Below, in pieces: positions 6,674-7,560 of a stretch of 7,560 nucleotides of DNA. Numbering within the stretch: position 1 is the stretch's first letter; each line of letters opens with the position of its first letter. Below the pieces are notes generated by a model, which worked only from the letters and a program-made list of their open reading frames with translations, searched no databases and was not told where the DNA came from. This DNA is from JBGPLH01 sp041486365 [NCBI: Thermodesulfobacteriota bacterium] (GTDB lineage Bacteria > JAUYMQ01). The stretch spans positions 1-7,560 of the forward strand of contig JBGPLH010000153.1 of NCBI GenBank assembly GCA_041486365.1, given 5' to 3'. The translations under genes and the position numbers were made by a program.

Positions 6674-7186
6674 CTACAAGACCTTGCACCCCATGCGAAC
6701 GGAGCGCACGACGAGATCGCCTGTGGCCGGGACCAGCTCCACCGTCCGCCCGTGGTTCCCTCCCACGTCCTCGGCGACGAGCGGGATCCCCATCTCCTCG
6801 AGCTTGGCCCGCACGGCATGGGCGTTGCGCTCGCCGATCCGGGGGCGCGCGTCGGCGCGGGGGTCCGCGCCGGGCGGCATGCGCGGGTCGGCTACCGGGA
6901 ACATGTCGGCGCCGCCCGCCATCTTCGCCAGCAGGGCGCCCCGGGCGCATCCCGCCTCGATCATGCGCACCACTATGGCTTCCACGGCCGTGTCGGCGAA
7001 CTTGAGCGGATCGCCCCCGCGGCTCCCCGCCGTGACCGAGGGGAGCATCACGTGGGCGAGCCCCCCGATCTTGAGGTAGGGATCGTGGAGCGCGACACCG
7101 ATGCAGGATCCGAGTCCGTACGATACCAGAACGGCGGGAGCGCGCGCAATCTGGAGGTCCGCGATCCCCACGCTGATTTTCTTCAT
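6674..7186 (-). CDS. cheD: Chemoreceptor glutamine deamidase CheD
   Basis: CheD deamidates specific glutamines on methyl-accepting chemoreceptors and, in CheC-containing systems, binds CheC and raises its CheY-P phosphatase activity. The 170-residue product has family-typical length and motifs: YGLGSCIGVALHD with catalytic Cys28, GGLAHVMLP with His45, the AKMAGGADMF stretch, IGERNAHAV and EDVGGNHGRTV. By alignment with the Thermotoga maritima triad (Thr21, Cys27, His44), the third position here is Ser22, a conservative change. The start ATG overlaps the stop of cheC (ATGA at 7186-7183), so the two are translationally coupled, as in many cheC-cheD operons. The protein is cytosolic. Its receptor targets are not in the window. 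Confidence 0.97.
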   Translation of the reverse strand: MKKISVGIADLQIARAPAVLVSYGLGSCIGVALHDPYLKIGGLAHVMLPSVTAGSRGGDPLKFADTAVEAIVVRMIEAGCARGALLAKMAGGADMFPVADPRMPPGADPRADARPRIGERNAHAVRAKLEEMGIPLVAEDVGGNHGRTVELVPATGDLVVRSVRMGCKVL

Positions 7187-7560
7187 CGGCGGGGCTCTCC
7201 GATGCGATCGAAGATGAGCCGGAGCGAGGCAGGGTCGGGCAGCAGGAAGAAATGACCGCGGATCGCCTGCGCCGTCTCGAAGAATTCCGTCTCGATGAGG
7301 AGGGCCAGGTCCCCCGTCCGCGACTGCTCGATCAGCGCCGCGTCGATGATCGCCCCGGCCATGTCGCAGGCGAGCGCCGGGACGGAGGGAATCAGCGTCA
7401 CCCCGAGCAGGGTCCCGAGCGCGCTCAGATAGGCCGACGCGAGGATATTGGCGATCTCCGTGAGCGCGGAGGCGGCGTGCTCGCCCCAGTCCCCGGTCAG
7501 CGGGATGGGCTTGCCGAGGAGGAGCTGCGTCAGCATCCGCGCGCTCTCCTCGGGGAAGAC
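7183..7560 (-). CDS. cheC: CheY-P phosphatase CheC, C-terminal part; start outside window
   Basis: The frame is open to the edge of the window (last visible residues toward the edge VFPEESAR), so the N-terminal roughly 40% is missing. The visible 125 residues hold the second phosphatase site of a CheC: the motif S-x3-E-x2-N-x22-P is met exactly by SALTEIAN followed, 22 residues on, by the Pro of SVP. Glu and Asn are the residues that position water for CheY-P hydrolysis. Position in the protein (second site of two, about 87 residues before the C-terminus) and the overlapping cheD support CheC rather than CheX or FliY. Whether the first site is also intact cannot be seen. Confidence 0.93.
   Translation of the reverse strand, partial: VFPEESARMLTQLLLGKPIPLTGDWGEHAASALTEIANILASAYLSALGTLLGVTLIPSVPALACDMAGAIIDAALIEQSRTGDLALLIETEFFETAQAIRGHFFLLPDPASLRLIFDRIGEPRR

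Noticed and set aside
5693-7255. + strand open frame of 520 codons
   Set aside because: Antisense to larB and cheD, both certain; no motif of its own.

Overview
The window comes from a high-GC genome, roughly two thirds G+C by eye. It ends one groEL gene on the + strand and then carries a long, nearly gap-free run of eight genes on the - strand. LarB/LarC, a CheC/CheD pair, secreted proteins with classical signal peptides and a cysteine-rich putative lipoprotein suggest an environmental, probably motile, diderm-type bacterium. Myxococcota-like or other uncultivated high-GC lineages would fit, but the sequence alone does not fix the phylum. No mobile element, CRISPR array, tRNA or rRNA was seen, and no gene-free stretch exceeds about 110 bases.

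Layout. 2-619 (+) is the C-terminal part of the chaperonin GroEL, followed by a perfect 12-bp hairpin that probably works as a terminator between two converging genes. Everything else reads leftward (- strand). From upstream to downstream the order is: a partial cheC (7560-7183); cheD (7186-6674, ATGA overlap with cheC); larB (6610-5858); larC (5856-4639, one base after the larB stop); a zinc-ribbon/receiver protein (4600-4031); an Est30-like alpha/beta hydrolase (4005-3259); a signal-peptide protein with a DcrB/PsbP-like fold and a C-terminal membrane anchor (3192-2461); a cysteine-rich putative lipoprotein (2352-1972); and a membrane-anchored SGNH hydrolase (1913-684).

How they work together. 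CheC and CheD form a known pair: CheC is a CheY-P phosphatase, and CheD is a receptor glutamine deamidase that CheC binds. LarB and LarC carry out the first and last steps of nickel-pincer nucleotide (NPN) cofactor synthesis, the cofactor of lactate racemase and related 2-hydroxyacid racemases/epimerases. LarE and LarA are not in the window. The zinc-ribbon/receiver protein has a complete set of phospho-acceptor residues, so it could be a phosphorylation partner for a chemotaxis-type system; this is inference from proximity. The last three genes encode cell-envelope proteins of unknown substrate.

The ordinary genes are well supported. The items most worth a second look are the zinc-ribbon + receiver architecture, the cysteine-rich lipoprotein with a 9-G homopolymer that could in principle shift its frame into the downstream SGNH hydrolase frame, and the co-location of larBC with cheCD. 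I found no clear evidence of a wholly new multi-gene system.
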